A stretch of DNA of 64,000 nucleotides, taken from contig NZ_JALJCJ010000001.1 of NCBI RefSeq assembly GCF_022899935.1, positions 1,195,696 through 1,259,695 of the forward strand. Reading direction: 5' to 3'. This DNA is from Shinella curvata. Its GTDB lineage: Bacteria > Pseudomonadota > Alphaproteobacteria > Rhizobiales > Rhizobiaceae. Below, in pieces: positions 50,152 through 58,765 of the stretch (its first letter is position 1; every line of letters begins with the position of its first letter). The translations under genes and the position numbers were made by a program. The notes beneath the pieces were generated by a model. That model searched no databases. It had not been told where the DNA came from and was given only the letters and a program-made list of their open reading frames with translations.

Positions 50152-51198
50152 ATGACCGAAACGACCCGACCGACCCCTGCCGAAATCCGCGCCTTCCGCG
50201 CCGAAAATCCCAAGATGCGCGAGCGCGACATCGCCGCCCAGCTCAACATTTCCGAAGCCGCCCTCGTCGCGGCCGAGGTCGGCCTCACCGCGATCCGCAT
50301 CGATGGCGATGCCAACAGGTTCCTGGAGCGCGCCGAGGCGCTCGGCGAGATCATGGCGTTGACGCGCAACGAGAGCGTGGTGCACGAGAAGATTGGCGTT
50401 TTCGAGAAGATCACCACCGGCAAGCACGCCTCGATCGTGCTCGGCGAAAACATCGACCTGCGCATCTTCCCCGGCACCTGGGCGCATGGCTTCGCCGTTA
50501 CCAAGACGGATGGCGATCAGGTTCGCCGCAGCCTGCAGTTCTTCGACAAGGCCGGCATGGCCGTGCACAAGGTGCACCTGCGCCCCGCCTCCAATCTCGA
50601 AGCCTATGAGGCGATCGTCGCCGACTTCCGCCTGGAGGACCAGTCGCAGGAATTCGTCGAGGTAGTCTCCACCAAGGTCGAGGAAACCGGCCCGGTCGAC
50701 GTCGCGGCCCTGCGCGAAAACTGGGCGGCCATGACCGATACGCACCAGTTCTTCGGTCTCCTGCGCAAGCTGAAGATCGCCCGCCAGGATGCCGTGCGCA
50801 GCGTCGGCGAGGACTTTGCCCATGAAGTGCGCGCCGATGCCGCCGGGGACCTGTTGCGCGGTGCCGCTGAACGCGATGCGGACATCATGTGCTTCGTCGG
50901 CAACCATGGCACGATCCAGATCCACACCGGCACAGTGAAGAACATACAGCCGATGGGCCCGTGGCTCAACGTCATGGATCCGACCTTCCACATGCACCTG
51001 CGCATGGATCACATCGCCGAGTGCTGGGTGGTGCGCAAGCCGACCGTAGACGGTTTCGTCACCTCGCTCGAAGCCTATGACGCCAGCGGCGAGATGATCA
51101 TCCAGTTCTTCGGCAAGCGGAAAGAAGGCATGACCGAGCGCGCCGACTGGCGCGAAATCCTCGACAGCCTGCCGCGCCCCGACAGCGTCGCCGCCTGA
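50152..51198 (+). CDS. hmuS: Haemin-degrading factor
   Basis: A 348-residue HemS/HmuS protein starting at 50152 (GAAGG about 9 bp upstream). It consists of two similar halves (about 20-170 and 190-340), each with a HemS-type fold. The second half has EDFAHEVRADAAGDLLRGAAERDADIMCFVGNHGTIQIHTGTV, with the haem-ligand region, and FHMHLRMDHIAECWVVRKPTVDG. It binds imported haem in the cytoplasm and either degrades it or passes it on. It is the first gene of hmuSTUV. The small hmuP gene that usually precedes hmuS in rhizobia is absent here. Confidence 0.9.
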   Translation: MTETTRPTPAEIRAFRAENPKMRERDIAAQLNISEAALVAAEVGLTAIRIDGDANRFLERAEALGEIMALTRNESVVHEKIGVFEKITTGKHASIVLGENIDLRIFPGTWAHGFAVTKTDGDQVRRSLQFFDKAGMAVHKVHLRPASNLEAYEAIVADFRLEDQSQEFVEVVSTKVEETGPVDVAALRENWAAMTDTHQFFGLLRKLKIARQDAVRSVGEDFAHEVRADAAGDLLRGAAERDADIMCFVGNHGTIQIHTGTVKNIQPMGPWLNVMDPTFHMHLRMDHIAECWVVRKPTVDGFVTSLEAYDASGEMIIQFFGKRKEGMTERADWREILDSLPRPDSVAA

Positions 51199-51222
51199 GA
51201 CGAACCCGCAAAGGATCCGACC

Positions 51223-52164
51223 ATGAGCAACAGCTTCGATTTCCGCCGCGCCCGCCCGTGGGAAGTGGCGCTGACCGTCTTCGCCCTTTCCGCCCCGCTG
51301 CTCCTGCCGCTCGCCGCGCCCGGCGCCGGCGGCTTCATCCGCAAGGCGGTGGCCGAGGACATGCAGAAGATCGACAGTTCCAAGCTCGTGGCGATCGGTG
51401 GTGCTGTGACGGAAATCGTCTATGCGCTCGGTGAGGGCGGCCGGCTGGTCGCCCGCGATTCCACCAGCACCTTCCCCGAGGAAGCAACGAAGCTCCCGGA
51501 CGTCGGCTACATGCGCCAGCTCTCGCCAGAGGGCGTCATCGCCGTCAACCCGACCGCGATCCTCGCCGTCGAAGGCAGCGGACCGCCGGATGCGCTGGCA
51601 GTGCTGAAGAGCGCCGGCATCCCCTTCGAGACCGTGCCGGAAGGCTATGACCGCGCGGCGATCCTGAAGAAGATCGACGTCGTCGGAAAATTCCTCGGCG
51701 TGGAGGACAAGGCCAGGGAACTCGAGGCCCAGGTCGGCGCCGATCTCGATGCAGCCATTGCCGATGCCGCCAAGCGGCCGGAAACCGAACGCAAGCGCGT
51801 GCTCTTCATCCTGAGCTTCCAGAACGGCCGCGTTATGGCGGCAGGCGGGCACACGGCGGCCGACGGCATCATCGGGCTTGCCGGCGCGATCAATGCGACG
51901 GAAGGGTCTTTCGAGGGCTACAAGCCGCTCACCGACGAGGCGATCATCAAGGCCAAACCCGATGTCGTCATGGTCATGACCCGACCCGGCGCCGGCAGCA
52001 GCGACGAGGAAATCCTCGCCCACCCCGCGATCTCCGTGACGCCGGCCGCCGCAAACAAGGCGATCCTGCGCATGAACAGCCTGCATCTGCTTGGCTTCGG
52101 CCCCCGCACGGCATCCGCCATCCGCGATCTCAACAAAGAACTCTACGGCAATGTCTCTCAATGA
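51223..52164 (+). CDS. hmuT: Haem ABC transporter periplasmic binding protein
   Basis: A 313-residue protein with a twin-arginine-like or long Sec signal (FRRARPW, then VALTVFALSAPLLLPLAA). The mature part is a class III binding protein: KLVAIGGAVTEIVYALG, VARDSTSTFPEEATKLPDVGYMRQLSPEGVIAVNP, and DVVMVMTRPGAGSSDEEILAHPAIS. It takes haem from the outer-membrane receptor to the HmuUV permease. Its last 14 bases overlap the hmuU start, so the genes are co-translated. Confidence 0.9.
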   Translation: MSNSFDFRRARPWEVALTVFALSAPLLLPLAAPGAGGFIRKAVAEDMQKIDSSKLVAIGGAVTEIVYALGEGGRLVARDSTSTFPEEATKLPDVGYMRQLSPEGVIAVNPTAILAVEGSGPPDALAVLKSAGIPFETVPEGYDRAAILKKIDVVGKFLGVEDKARELEAQVGADLDAAIADAAKRPETERKRVLFILSFQNGRVMAAGGHTAADGIIGLAGAINATEGSFEGYKPLTDEAIIKAKPDVVMVMTRPGAGSSDEEILAHPAISVTPAAANKAILRMNSLHLLGFGPRTASAIRDLNKELYGNVSQ

Positions 52165-53272
52165 TGCCGTGCGCGGGGATAGCGCGCGCGGTCTTTCCCT
52201 GATGCGCGCCGTCCAGTCATCGTCCGCCGGTGACAGGACGGCGATCGCACGCCTGACGCTTGCTGTCCTCGTCGTCGTCTCGCTTGTTGCGCTTGCGCTG
52301 TCGATTGCGACCGGCGCTTCCGATGCCTCCGCGATCAACGTGATCGGTGCGCTGTTCAGCGGTGCCGAGGAAACCGCGCTGAGCGTGCGCGATCGCATCA
52401 TCGTCTTCGATATTCGCATGCCTCGCGCGCTGCTCGGCTTCCTGATCGGGGCGGCCCTCGCCATGTCCGGCGCCGTCATGCAGGGCCTCTTCCGCAATCC
52501 GCTTGCCGATCCCGGCCTCGTCGGCATCTCCTCCGGCTCTGCGCTCGGTGCGGTGCTGATGATCGTGCTGGGTGCCAGCCTGCCGGCCGGCTTGATGCTG
52601 GCGCTCGGTGCCTTTGCCCTACCGCTTGCCGCATTTATCGGCGGCCTCCTGACGACGCTCCTGCTCTACCGCATCGCCACGCGCGGCGGACAGACTTCCG
52701 TCGCCACCATGTTGCTCGCCGGCATCGCCATTGCCGCGCTTGCGGGAGCCGTCACCGGCATCCTCATTTACATCGCCGACGACAAGCAGCTGCGCGACAT
52801 AACGTTCTGGAGCCTCGGCTCGCTGTCGGGCATGACCTGGACAAAGCTTTTTGCCGCCGGGCCGATCATCCTGCTGGCGCTCCTCGTCGTGCCCTTCCTG
52901 TCACGCGGCCTGAACGCCATCACGCTTGGTGAAGCGGCGGCCTTCCACATGGGCGTGAAGGTGCAGCGGCTGAAATATATCGCGGTTGTCGCCGTGGCCG
53001 GCGCCGTCGGCGCCTCGGTTGCCGTCAGCGGCGGCATTGGCTTCGTCGGGATCGTCGTGCCGCATCTGCTGCGCATCGTCATCGGCCCGGACCATCGCTA
53101 CCTGCTGCCGGCCTCTGCCCTCTTCGGCGGCGTGCTGATGCTCGGTGCCGACATGCTGGCACGCACCATCGTCGCGCCTGCAGAATTGCCGATCGGCATC
53201 ATCACCGCACTCGCCGGTGCGCCCTTCTTCCTCTGGGTCCTGCTGCGCGACCGCACGCGCAACGGCTGGTAG
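52151..53272 (+). CDS. hmuU: Haem ABC transporter permease
   Basis: A 373-residue FecCD-family permease with about ten membrane helices. Start ATG at 52151, overlapping hmuT. Family features are RDRIIVFDIRMPRALLGFLIGAALAMSGAVMQGLFRNPLADPGLVGISSGSALGAV and GGIGFVGIVVPHLLRIVIGPDHRYLLP, which includes the ATPase contact loop. It forms the channel for haem uptake with HmuV. Confidence 0.92.
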   Translation: MSLNDAVRGDSARGLSLMRAVQSSSAGDRTAIARLTLAVLVVVSLVALALSIATGASDASAINVIGALFSGAEETALSVRDRIIVFDIRMPRALLGFLIGAALAMSGAVMQGLFRNPLADPGLVGISSGSALGAVLMIVLGASLPAGLMLALGAFALPLAAFIGGLLTTLLLYRIATRGGQTSVATMLLAGIAIAALAGAVTGILIYIADDKQLRDITFWSLGSLSGMTWTKLFAAGPIILLALLVVPFLSRGLNAITLGEAAAFHMGVKVQRLKYIAVVAVAGAVGASVAVSGGIGFVGIVVPHLLRIVIGPDHRYLLPASALFGGVLMLGADMLARTIVAPAELPIGIITALAGAPFFLWVLLRDRTRNGW

Positions 53273-53278
53273 GCTTTC

Positions 53279-54067
53279 ATGATCACCGCAAAGAACCTCA
53301 CGGTCGCGCTGTCCGGCAAAACCATCGTGCACGGCGTATCGCTCATCGCCAAGGCGGGCGAGCTGACCGCCATCGTCGGCCCCAACGGCTCCGGCAAGAC
53401 GACGACGATGAAGGCGCTGGCCGGCGAACTGCCGAGCACGGGCGAGATCACCATCAACGGCCATGCGCTTGGCGCGCTGGAGCCCTGGCAGCTCGCCGTC
53501 AAGCGCGCAGTGCTTCCGCAGGCCGCGACCATCGCCTTTCCCTTCACCGTGCGCGAGATCGTTCGCATGGGCCTCACAGTCGGCCCGAACCGGCATGCCG
53601 AGCGTATCGAGGCCATCACGGCCGAGGCACTGGCCGCGGTCGACCTGTCGGGTTTCGCCGGCCGCTTCTATCAGGAGCTTTCGGGCGGCGAGCAGCAGCG
53701 CGTGCAGCTTGCCCGCGTGCTCTCGCAGATCTGGGAACCAGTGCTTGACGGCGAACCCTGCTTCCTGATGCTCGACGAGCCGGTCTCCGCCCTCGACATC
53801 CGCCACCAGCTCACCATCATGACGCTTGCCCGGCGCTATTGCGAAGGCGGCGGCGGGGTGATCGCCGTCATGCACGACCTCAACCTCACCGCCATGTTCG
53901 CCGACCATATGGTGATGATGAAGAACGGCCGGATCGAGCGCGCAGGCGCGCCTGCCGCGGTGATGACCGACGATGCCATGGAGGCCGTCTTCGGCTGCCG
54001 TATGCGCATCAATGGCGTGCCGGCCCCGGGCGTGCCCTTCGTGCTGCCCCACACCGCTTCGGCCTGA
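53279..54067 (+). CDS. hmuV: Haem ABC transporter ATP-binding protein
   Basis: A 262-residue ATPase with Walker A GPNGSGKTT, signature ELSGGEQQRVQLARVL, Walker B FLMLDEPVSALD and switch His in AVMHDLN. It is six bases after hmuU and energises haem import. The transport unit hmuSTUV ends here, with an EcfG-type promoter following within 20 bp for the next, unrelated genes. Confidence 0.92.
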   Translation: MITAKNLTVALSGKTIVHGVSLIAKAGELTAIVGPNGSGKTTTMKALAGELPSTGEITINGHALGALEPWQLAVKRAVLPQAATIAFPFTVREIVRMGLTVGPNRHAERIEAITAEALAAVDLSGFAGRFYQELSGGEQQRVQLARVLSQIWEPVLDGEPCFLMLDEPVSALDIRHQLTIMTLARRYCEGGGGVIAVMHDLNLTAMFADHMVMMKNGRIERAGAPAAVMTDDAMEAVFGCRMRINGVPAPGVPFVLPHTASA

Positions 54068-54083
54068 TTTTCCAGCCTCTTAC

Positions 54084-54108
54084 GGAACCTTTTGCGCCCT
54101 GCCCCGTT
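54084..54108 (+). promoter_or_regulatory. EcfG-type promoter
   Basis: GGAAC (54084-54088), 16 bases, then CGTT (54105-54108). This is the -35/-10 pattern of EcfG, the general stress sigma factor of alphaproteobacteria. It is about 90 bp upstream of the DUF883-like gene and just after hmuV. Confidence 0.7.
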
Positions 54109-54195
54109 GTTTGTCCGGAAACCGTTCCGCCAAGGGGGTGGAGCGACGTTCGACCTGCGCGTCCCACGCAGGCGACACGCAAAAGGAGAAACGGC

Positions 54196-54594
54196 ATGGC
54201 CACCGGACTGTTTTCAACACGCAAGAAGAGCCTCCGCGACGGACTGCAGGACGAGGCGCTGGCCGTCGAGGACCAGATCGCCGAACTGCGCGATGAAATC
54301 GCCGCGCTCGCCCGCGTTCTGGCAAGCGATGCCTCCAGCGGCGCAGGCGGCATCCGCAAGAAGGCCCGTGCCGTGAAGGCCGAAGTGAGCGATGCAGCCC
54401 ACGACCTCAAGGATCGCGCCGAAACCGACATCCGCGACATGATCGCGGCCGGCGAGGACATTCTGGCCGACTTCCAGAACCGCTACCGCGATTCCGGCCG
54501 CAAGGCGCGCAAGGCCGTGCAGGACAATCCCCTGGCGACGCTCGGCATCGCCGCTGCCGCCGGCTTCCTGCTCGCCGCCGTGCTACGGCGCTGA
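54196..54594 (+). CDS. DUF883/ElaB-like protein
   Basis: A 132-residue protein with AGGAG before its ATG. A long charged helix region (about 15-110), predicted coiled coil, precedes a C-terminal membrane segment PLATLGIAAAAGFLLAAVLRR with the two closing Arg residues. This matches the DUF883 (ElaB/YqjD) family, which attaches to the inner membrane and ribosomes in stationary phase. A stress promoter upstream (54084-54108) supports that role. It is followed 57 bp later by a holin-like membrane protein, probably in the same message. Confidence 0.78.
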   Translation: MATGLFSTRKKSLRDGLQDEALAVEDQIAELRDEIAALARVLASDASSGAGGIRKKARAVKAEVSDAAHDLKDRAETDIRDMIAAGEDILADFQNRYRDSGRKARKAVQDNPLATLGIAAAAGFLLAAVLRR

Positions 54595-54651
54595 AACCCC
54601 TTGAGAGGCCAGGGACGCCATCCGGCGTCCCCATCGCGGAGCACGAACGGC

Positions 54652-55086
54652 ATGCTTTCACTGGGAGCCATCCTCCTGCAAAACCTCGTCACCCGCGTCA
54701 CGGACCGGGTGGATGAAACCGTTGATGCGGCAAAGCGCAACGTCATTGCCGGCCTGATCGTTGGCATTCTCGCCGCCACCGCCTACGGGCTCGCGGTCGT
54801 GGCGACCGCGGTGTTGCTTGCCGAGCGTTACGGCACCGTACCCGCTCTTTTCAGCCTGGCCGGTGCCTTCCTTCTGCTGGCCTCGATCGTGCTCGCCTTC
54901 GTTGCCATGCGCAACAAGCGGGAGCGGGAACTGCGTCGCATTCGCCGCGACCAGCTTGCGGCTCGGCGGGACCTCATGGCCGCTGCCGCCACTGTCGCCA
55001 CGCGGCGGCCTCTCGCCGCAACGGGCATCGCGCTCGCGCTCGGCTTCCTGCTCGCGCCCAAATCCCGCCGCCGCGACGACGACTGA
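54652..55086 (+). CDS. Phage holin-like / Holin-X family membrane protein
   Basis: A 144-residue protein from the ATG at 54652. Two central hydrophobic helices (VIAGLIVGILAATAYGLAVVATAVLL and LFSLAGAFLLLASIVLAFVAM) are followed by an Arg-rich loop and a third hydrophobic segment (ATGIALALGFLLAP). This layout is that of Holin-X/DUF1469 (YqjE-like) proteins, which commonly pair with DUF883 proteins, as in E. coli yqjD-yqjE. The function is unknown, probably envelope adaptation in stress. Confidence 0.7.
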   Translation: MLSLGAILLQNLVTRVTDRVDETVDAAKRNVIAGLIVGILAATAYGLAVVATAVLLAERYGTVPALFSLAGAFLLLASIVLAFVAMRNKRERELRRIRRDQLAARRDLMAAAATVATRRPLAATGIALALGFLLAPKSRRRDDD

Positions 55087-55119
55087 CCACTTCTTGAGAC
55101 GAAATAAAACGGTGCCGCT

Positions 55120-56625
55120 TCAGAGCGGCATCCGTATGACGGCGGTCACGCCCTTGGGCAGATATTCGACATGCACGCTGCTGCCCAGAATCTTGTCGAG
55201 GCTGCGCTCGATCAGGACCGAACCGAAGCCGCGGCGGCCAACCGGATCGACCGGCGGACCACCGACCTCGTGCCAGGTCATGTTGAGCACGCGCTGGTCC
55301 TCCTCGTTGAGCACGCGTGCCGTGATCACCACCTTGCCGCTGCGGACCGAAAGCGCGCCATACTTGCGGGCATTGGTGGCGAGCTCGTGCAGAACGAGAC
55401 CGAGACCGACGGCCTGATCCGGGCCCAGCTCGACTTCGTCCTTGTGGATCTCGATCTGGCCTTCATAGTCCATCGCATAGGGCGCGATCTGCTTCTGCAG
55501 AAGCATCTTCAGGTGGATGACGCCCCATTCGTGATCGGAAAGCAAACCATGCGCCTCGGAGAGCGATTGAAGGCGACCGGCGAAAGAATCCATGAATTCG
55601 ACGGGGTCGCTCGTCTGGCGCAGCGTCTGGCGCGCCAGGGATTGCAGCATGGCGAGCGTGTTCTTGACGCGGTGGTTGAGTTCCCTCAGCAGCAGCCGCG
55701 TGCGCTCGGCGGCAAGCTGGCCATCGGTCACGTCGACATTGATACCAAGGAACACGGTCGGCCGCCCCTCGGCATCCCATTCGTGCACGCGTCCGCGCCC
55801 GAGCAGCCAGCGGCCGGACTTCGCCGCGCGGAATAACCCATCATATTCCTTGCCGGTGGCAAGCGCGCTGCGCAGCCGGTCGATCGTTACCTTCCGATCC
55901 GCCGGGTGAACAGCTGTGAAGAACTTGCGCGCGCTCATCGGCTTTGCCGGGGCAATGCCGAGCATGCGGTAGAAGGGTTCGTTGCCGGACACCACACCCG
56001 CCGAAACATCCCAGAGCCAGCTCGCGACATTGGCCGCGTCGAGCGCAAGAGCATGGCGTTTCTCGTCGCGGGACAGCACCTCGGCCGCCAGCGTGCGCCG
56101 GCGCGCCTCTTCCTTCAGCTTGACGAGCGAAGCGGCAAGCGAAGCGAGCTGCTTCAGCCGCAGCACAAGATCAGGCGCGACCGTGTTATGCGGCTTCACG
56201 TCGAAAACGCAGACCGTGCCGATCGCCTGGCCATCCACCACAAGGGGTGCACCGGCATAGAAGCGCAGACGAGGCTCGGCAGTCACGCTCGGCAAATCGG
56301 CGAATCGGAAATCCTCGAGTGCATCGGCGACCACCATAGGCTCACCGGCGCTCTGGGCGATCATGCGCGCGCAGAAAGAATGTTCCGAGGGAGCGCGGAT
56401 CTCCCGCGTGCCCTGATGCGCCAAAAACCACTGATCCTTGCGACCGAGCAGCGTTACGAGGGCGATCGGCGCGGAAAACAGCTCCGCCGCCAGCCCGGCG
56501 ACATCGTCGAAGTCAGGGTCGGGGCCAGTAAAGGTAGGCATGGCCACGGCAAGCGCCGCCAACCGGTCCGGCATATCCAGAACCGCAGCAACCTCCAACT
56601 CTACTGGCTGAACATTGTCCTTCAT
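55120..56625 (-). CDS. HWE-family sensor histidine kinase (GAF and PAS)
   Basis: A 501-residue soluble kinase. An N-terminal GAF domain (about 30-170; PSEHSFCARMI, PRLRFYAGAPLVVDGQAIGTVCVFD) is followed by a PAS domain (about 190-305; GMLGIAPAKPMSARKFFTAVHPADR). The HWE kinase core has the phospho-acceptor His in LLLRELNHRVKNTLAMLQSLARQT, then LHELATNARKYGALSV as the N-box and WHEVGG as the diagnostic Trp-His-Glu. No membrane segment is present. It lies beside ecfG, nepR and phyR, so it is a strong candidate for the kinase that phosphorylates PhyR. Confidence 0.88.
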   Translation of the reverse strand: MKDNVQPVELEVAAVLDMPDRLAALAVAMPTFTGPDPDFDDVAGLAAELFSAPIALVTLLGRKDQWFLAHQGTREIRAPSEHSFCARMIAQSAGEPMVVADALEDFRFADLPSVTAEPRLRFYAGAPLVVDGQAIGTVCVFDVKPHNTVAPDLVLRLKQLASLAASLVKLKEEARRRTLAAEVLSRDEKRHALALDAANVASWLWDVSAGVVSGNEPFYRMLGIAPAKPMSARKFFTAVHPADRKVTIDRLRSALATGKEYDGLFRAAKSGRWLLGRGRVHEWDAEGRPTVFLGINVDVTDGQLAAERTRLLLRELNHRVKNTLAMLQSLARQTLRQTSDPVEFMDSFAGRLQSLSEAHGLLSDHEWGVIHLKMLLQKQIAPYAMDYEGQIEIHKDEVELGPDQAVGLGLVLHELATNARKYGALSVRSGKVVITARVLNEEDQRVLNMTWHEVGGPPVDPVGRRGFGSVLIERSLDKILGSSVHVEYLPKGVTAVIRMPL

Positions 56626-56756
56626 ATGCCTTCGCTAAGCGATTCCGTGCCCGTTTTCACCTCCGGCCAGCCGGCGGACAAACACTTTCTTCGCTGCAAT
56701 CCCCTCACCTCTTCGGCCACCCGCCATGATACACGGCGGGCGGCTCTGCTCGCCCG

Positions 56757-57311
56757 TCAGGAAGCGAAAGCGCGCGACGTAATCGGCGCTGACACGGCGT
56801 CCGGACCGTAGTCGCTTTCACCGCTCACCTGCAAGAGTTCTTGAAGGCGTTGACGGGCGCGGTTCACCCGGCTCTTGATCGTGCCGAGCGCGCAGCCGCA
56901 AATTTCCGCAGCCTCTTCGTAGGAGAAGCCCGACGCGCCGACAAGGATGATCGCCTCGCGCTGTTCGTCCGGCAGCTTTTCCAGCGCCCGCTTGAAATCC
57001 TGCATGTCGAGCGCGCCGTACTGCGACGGATGCTGCGCAAGGTTCTCCGTGAAGAGACCGTCGCTATCCTGCACCTCACGGCCGCGCTTGCGCATCTTGC
57101 TGTAGAGTTCGTTGCGCAGGATCGTAAAGAGCCAAGCCTTCATATTGGTGCCCATCTCGAACTGTTCCTGCTTCGCCCAGGCCTTCATGATCGTGTCCTG
57201 AACGAGATCGTCGGCCTGATCGTGGCGGCCGATGAGGGAAATGGCGAAAGCGCGCAGGCTCGGCAAAACGGCCAGCAGTTCACGCTTGAAAGTCGTCTGT
57301 CCCTGTTCCAT
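56757..57311 (-). CDS. ecfG: General stress sigma factor EcfG
   Basis: A 184-residue ECF sigma factor (ECF15 type) from the ATG at 57311, with GAGGA upstream. Region 2 (about 15-85) has HDQADDLVQDTIMKAWAKQEQFEMGTNMKAWLFTILRNELYSKMRKRGREV. Region 4 (about 105-165) has ALEKLPDEQREAIILVGASGFSYEEAAEICGCALGTIKSRVNRARQRL. It directs transcription of the general stress regulon from GGAAC-N16/17-CGTT promoters. It is 7 bp after nepR, whose product binds and inhibits it. Confidence 0.92.
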   Translation of the reverse strand: MEQGQTTFKRELLAVLPSLRAFAISLIGRHDQADDLVQDTIMKAWAKQEQFEMGTNMKAWLFTILRNELYSKMRKRGREVQDSDGLFTENLAQHPSQYGALDMQDFKRALEKLPDEQREAIILVGASGFSYEEAAEICGCALGTIKSRVNRARQRLQELLQVSGESDYGPDAVSAPITSRAFAS

Positions 57312-57318
57312 CACTTCC

Positions 57319-57507
57319 TCACTCTGCCCGTTGGGCGCTGTTTTCGACAGCGTCCAATTTTTCGAGAAGATCCAGGAACCGCTGGGGAAGCGTCTCGTCC
57401 TGTACGGAATGATAGAAGGCACGCAGCTTCGTTGCGATCTGCGCATTCGGGTCATCCGCCCTCTTGGGAGGTTTTCTCCCGGTCTTTTGACTGCTCAAAC
57501 TATTCAC
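57319..57507 (-). CDS. nepR: NepR anti-sigma factor
   Basis: A 62-residue protein with the NepR core IATKLRAFYHSVQDETLPQRFLDLLEKLD (residues about 24-52). NepR holds EcfG inactive until phosphorylated PhyR displaces it. It is the first gene of nepR-ecfG and faces phyR across 176 bp. Confidence 0.9.
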   Translation of the reverse strand: MNSLSSQKTGRKPPKRADDPNAQIATKLRAFYHSVQDETLPQRFLDLLEKLDAVENSAQRAE

Positions 57508-57579
57508 TCTTGGCCACTTCCATCTTTTGCGCGTGCATTTTCATTTCGCGTTCGCGTCACGTGGTGATTTCGGCGTGGA

Positions 57580-57604
57580 AATGCCCCGCGGCAAAAAAAG
57601 TTCC
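57580..57604 (-). promoter_or_regulatory. Weaker EcfG-type promoter for nepR-ecfG
   Basis: On the minus strand GGAAC (57604-57600), 16 bases, then CATT in place of CGTT. The single mismatch in the -10 makes this a plausible but unproven autoregulated promoter of nepR-ecfG. Confidence 0.4.
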
Positions 57605-57611
57605 CGACCCC

Positions 57612-57636
57612 GGAACCTAAATTTGGTTCCCGCGTT
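57612..57636 (+). promoter_or_regulatory. EcfG-type promoter of phyR
   Basis: GGAAC (57612-57616), 16 bases, CGTT (57633-57636), about 48 bp upstream of the phyR start codon. This is a perfect match to the EcfG consensus and fits known autoregulation of the stress locus. Confidence 0.75.
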
Positions 57637-57683
57637 CAAATCGTCAACTGCCATTGCAACAAATCGAAAACAGGGGACACATC

Positions 57684-58478
57684 ATGCCGATTTCCGACCG
57701 TATCGGACCGCATCTTCCGGCGCTGCGCCGCTACGCACGCGCGCTGACGGGAACTCAATCGTCCGGCGATGCCTATGTCGCTGCCACGCTGGAGACCATT
57801 CTCATAGATCCCGCGGTCATGCCGCAGGGTGGCGACGACAAGGCGACGCTGTTTGGGCTCCTCAGCCGCATCATCTCCTCCCTTCCCGTCTCAATGAGCC
57901 GCGGTGCGGGCTCGCTCACGCCCGGCGCGGAAGCTCCGTTCGATCTTTCCGGCGTTCCTCCGCTCGGCCGTCAGGCCCTCCTGCTCGCCACCGTGGAAGG
58001 TTTCGCAGTCGACAAGACCGCCGAAATCCTCGAAGCCGAAATCACCGTCATCCGCACCCTGCTCGACGCAGCCTTCGCGGAGATCGCCGCCCAGGCAGAA
58101 ACCGGCATCATGATCATCGAGGACGAGCCGCTGATTGCGCTCGACCTCGCCCATATGGTGAGCGGCATGGGCCACCGGGTGACCGGCATCGCCCGCACGC
58201 AGGCGGAGGCCGAGCTTCTGTGGAGTGACAGCCGTCCCGGCCTCGTGCTTGCCGATGTGCGGCTCGCCGACGGCTCCTCCGGCATCGACGCGGTCAACAC
58301 GATCCTTTCTCGCACCGACATCCCCGTCATTTTCATCACCGCCTACCCCGAACGGCTCCTGACGGGTGAACGGCCGGAGCCGGCTTTCCTCGTTTCGAAA
58401 CCTTTCAATCCCGAACAGGTGAAGGTCCTGATCAACCAGGCCCTTCTCTTCACGCCGCAGACCCGCGCAGCGGCCTGA
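57684..58478 (+). CDS. phyR: Anti-anti-sigma response regulator PhyR
   Basis: A 264-residue protein from the ATG at 57684 (GGGGA 6 bp upstream). The N-terminal 130 residues mimic an ECF sigma factor (sigma2 and sigma4 regions: LPALRRYARALTGTQSSGDAYVAATLETIL, and GRQALLLATVEGFAVDKTAEIL). A receiver domain follows (GIMIIEDEPLIALDLAHMV), with the phosphorylation site Asp191 in LVLADVRL and the Thr/Lys switch residues downstream. When phosphorylated it binds NepR and frees EcfG. The product is the central switch of the general stress response. Confidence 0.93.
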   Translation: MPISDRIGPHLPALRRYARALTGTQSSGDAYVAATLETILIDPAVMPQGGDDKATLFGLLSRIISSLPVSMSRGAGSLTPGAEAPFDLSGVPPLGRQALLLATVEGFAVDKTAEILEAEITVIRTLLDAAFAEIAAQAETGIMIIEDEPLIALDLAHMVSGMGHRVTGIARTQAEAELLWSDSRPGLVLADVRLADGSSGIDAVNTILSRTDIPVIFITAYPERLLTGERPEPAFLVSKPFNPEQVKVLINQALLFTPQTRAAA

Positions 58479-58582
58479 TCCCGCTCCCGGATAGCCGCAG
58501 CGGCGGCGCGGCAGGCAGCGGTGGGATGGCACGCCCACCGCTGCCTTTCTGTATCTTGAAACGTCGATGGCACAAAAGAAAA

Positions 58583-58609
58583 CAGCCAGCGCCCGGAAGG
58601 CACTGGCTG
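58583..58609 (-). terminator. Probable terminator of the polyol operon
   Basis: Arms CAGCCAG / CTGGCTG with an internal GCC / GGC stem. Read leftward it is followed by a T-rich run (AAAAGAAAA on the plus strand). It lies about 155 bp beyond the stop of the FGGY kinase. Confidence 0.6.
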
Positions 58610-58765
58610 CTTGAGTATCCACGGACCGGAGGGGGACACGGTTTCGTGGTCGATCACCGGTCGAGGGCCTCGCATCTTGGGGGATATGCGCAGACCGGTG
58701 ACGACCTAGAAACACGTGAACCGAGAATTGGTTCCACCCGGTTTCAGGTTTTTTCAAAATATTTT

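Noticed and set aside
49990..52527. An 845-residue open frame on the minus strand across hmuS, hmuT and part of hmuU.
   Set aside because: It is the antisense shadow of real haem genes in high-GC DNA; it has no domain, and hmuSTUV are unmistakable on the plus strand.
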